Shown: piece by piece, positions 5,030 to 5,387 of the stretch
How the letters are laid out: every line of letters starts with the position of its first letter
How positions within the stretch are numbered: the first letter of the stretch is position 1
NCBI GenBank assembly: GCA_937922775.1
Contig: CALAKE010000464.1
Coordinates: forward strand, 1 to 5,387
Source of the DNA: an uncultured bacterium
Lineage (GTDB): Bacteria; Acidobacteriota; UBA890
DNA: 5,387 nucleotides
Direction: 5' to 3'
The notes under the pieces: generated by a model
Database searches by the model: none
What the model was told of the DNA's origin: nothing
The model's input: the letters and a program-made list of their open reading frames with translations, nothing else
Made by a program: the position numbers and the translations under genes

Positions 5030-5387
5030 ATGAGGACTGTAACCTTGCTCCTGGTGACGTTGGTTGCGTTGACACAGGTGGGGACCGCGCCGGCCCGGGC
5101 ATCCACCCAACCGTTGGTTGCTCCGAATTCGGATCGCCCCGGCCCGATCGCTGGCGCCGTGTCGGAGCCAGGGCTTGCGGGAGGCCCTGCAGAGCGGCCC
5201 CTGCCTTTCCGAGCTGCCGTAGAAGAGATCAAGAAGCTCGTCGGCAACGATTCCGCGGTCAAGGATCAATTCGGCCACGGTGTGGCGATTTCCGGGGACA
5301 CGGTCGTGATCGGAGCCATGATGGACGACGACGCTTGGCTCCAAAACTCGAGGTGCCAGTCAGGGTCGGCCTATATCTTCGAGCGCA
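5030..5387 (+). CDS. Secreted FG-GAP repeat protein, N-terminal part, runs off the window
   Basis: The frame is open from the ATG at 5030 to the window edge (119 full codons), so the gene is truncated by the window. Residues 1-24 form a classical Sec signal peptide: MRTVTLLLVTLVALTQVGTA, then PARA, with cleavage likely after Ala24. A Pro/Gly/Ala-rich linker follows (about 25-62). From about 69 the first FG-GAP type repeat starts: KLVGNDSAVKDQFGHGVAIS, then GDTVVIGA (89-96), an acidic MMDDD loop (97-101) of the kind that binds calcium in such repeats, and SGSAYIFER at 111-119. This pattern (F-G-x-x-V-A-I, G-D-x-V-V-I-G-A, G-x-A-Y-I-F) is the integrin-alpha-like beta-propeller repeat found in large secreted or surface proteins; several more repeats would be expected downstream. 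Cys109 in the loop is unusual for the repeat. Likely role is extracellular or surface binding; the ligand is unknown. It is transcribed away from the Mut7-C operon. Confidence 0.88.
   Translation, partial: MRTVTLLLVTLVALTQVGTAPARASTQPLVAPNSDRPGPIAGAVSEPGLAGGPAERPLPFRAAVEEIKKLVGNDSAVKDQFGHGVAISGDTVVIGAMMDDDAWLQNSRCQSGSAYIFER

Noticed and set aside
1..5387. CRISPR array, tRNA or rRNA genes, insertion-sequence ends
   Set aside because: No spaced repeats of 24-40 bp, no tRNA T-loop signature in a cloverleaf context, no transposase frame and no terminal repeats were seen. The 22-bp repeat is tandem without spacers.

Overview
The window comes from a high-GC bacterium. A hand count gives 43/60 G+C at 1441-1500 but only 30/60 at 481-540, so the left part looks compositionally different. 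Nothing here fixes the phylum. The secreted FG-GAP protein, the Mut7-C gene and an integrase remnant lying in the same orientation as its cassettes would fit an environmental lineage such as a planctomycete, acidobacterium or myxobacterium-like organism, but this is only a guess.

Layout. (A) 1-1377, minus strand: what looks like the end of a chromosomal integron. Reading from right to left it holds a 51-residue C-terminal remnant of an integron integrase (IntI, 1222-1377), then a non-coding stretch with a possible promoter set between 11-bp inverted repeats. Next is a GTTAGGC recombination core (1005-999), then a gene cassette encoding an exported VOC/glyoxalase-fold protein (465-989) with its own 120-bp attC site (448-329). 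Last is the start of a second cassette whose VOC gene (168-1) runs off the window. The remnant's 3' end faces the cassettes, which is the arrangement of 'inverted' integrons, not the usual divergent one. (B) 1378-4640, minus strand: a likely three-gene operon, Mut7-C/zinc-ribbon protein, then an APC-superfamily amino-acid transporter, then a PLP-dependent class I/II aminotransferase. Gaps are 40 and 67 nt and each gene has a ribosome binding site. Transport followed by transamination makes an amino-acid utilisation or exchange unit plausible. A 22-bp tandem triplication covers the transporter's stop codon. (C) 4641-5029: a divergent intergenic region with hairpins but no convincing promoter. 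(D) 5030-end, plus strand: the N-terminus of a secreted FG-GAP repeat protein, cut by the window edge.

The most interesting part is region A. The attC stem, the IntI C-terminal motif and the shared GTTAGGC cores support one another. All of it comes from reading the sequence by eye; no database or folding program was used.
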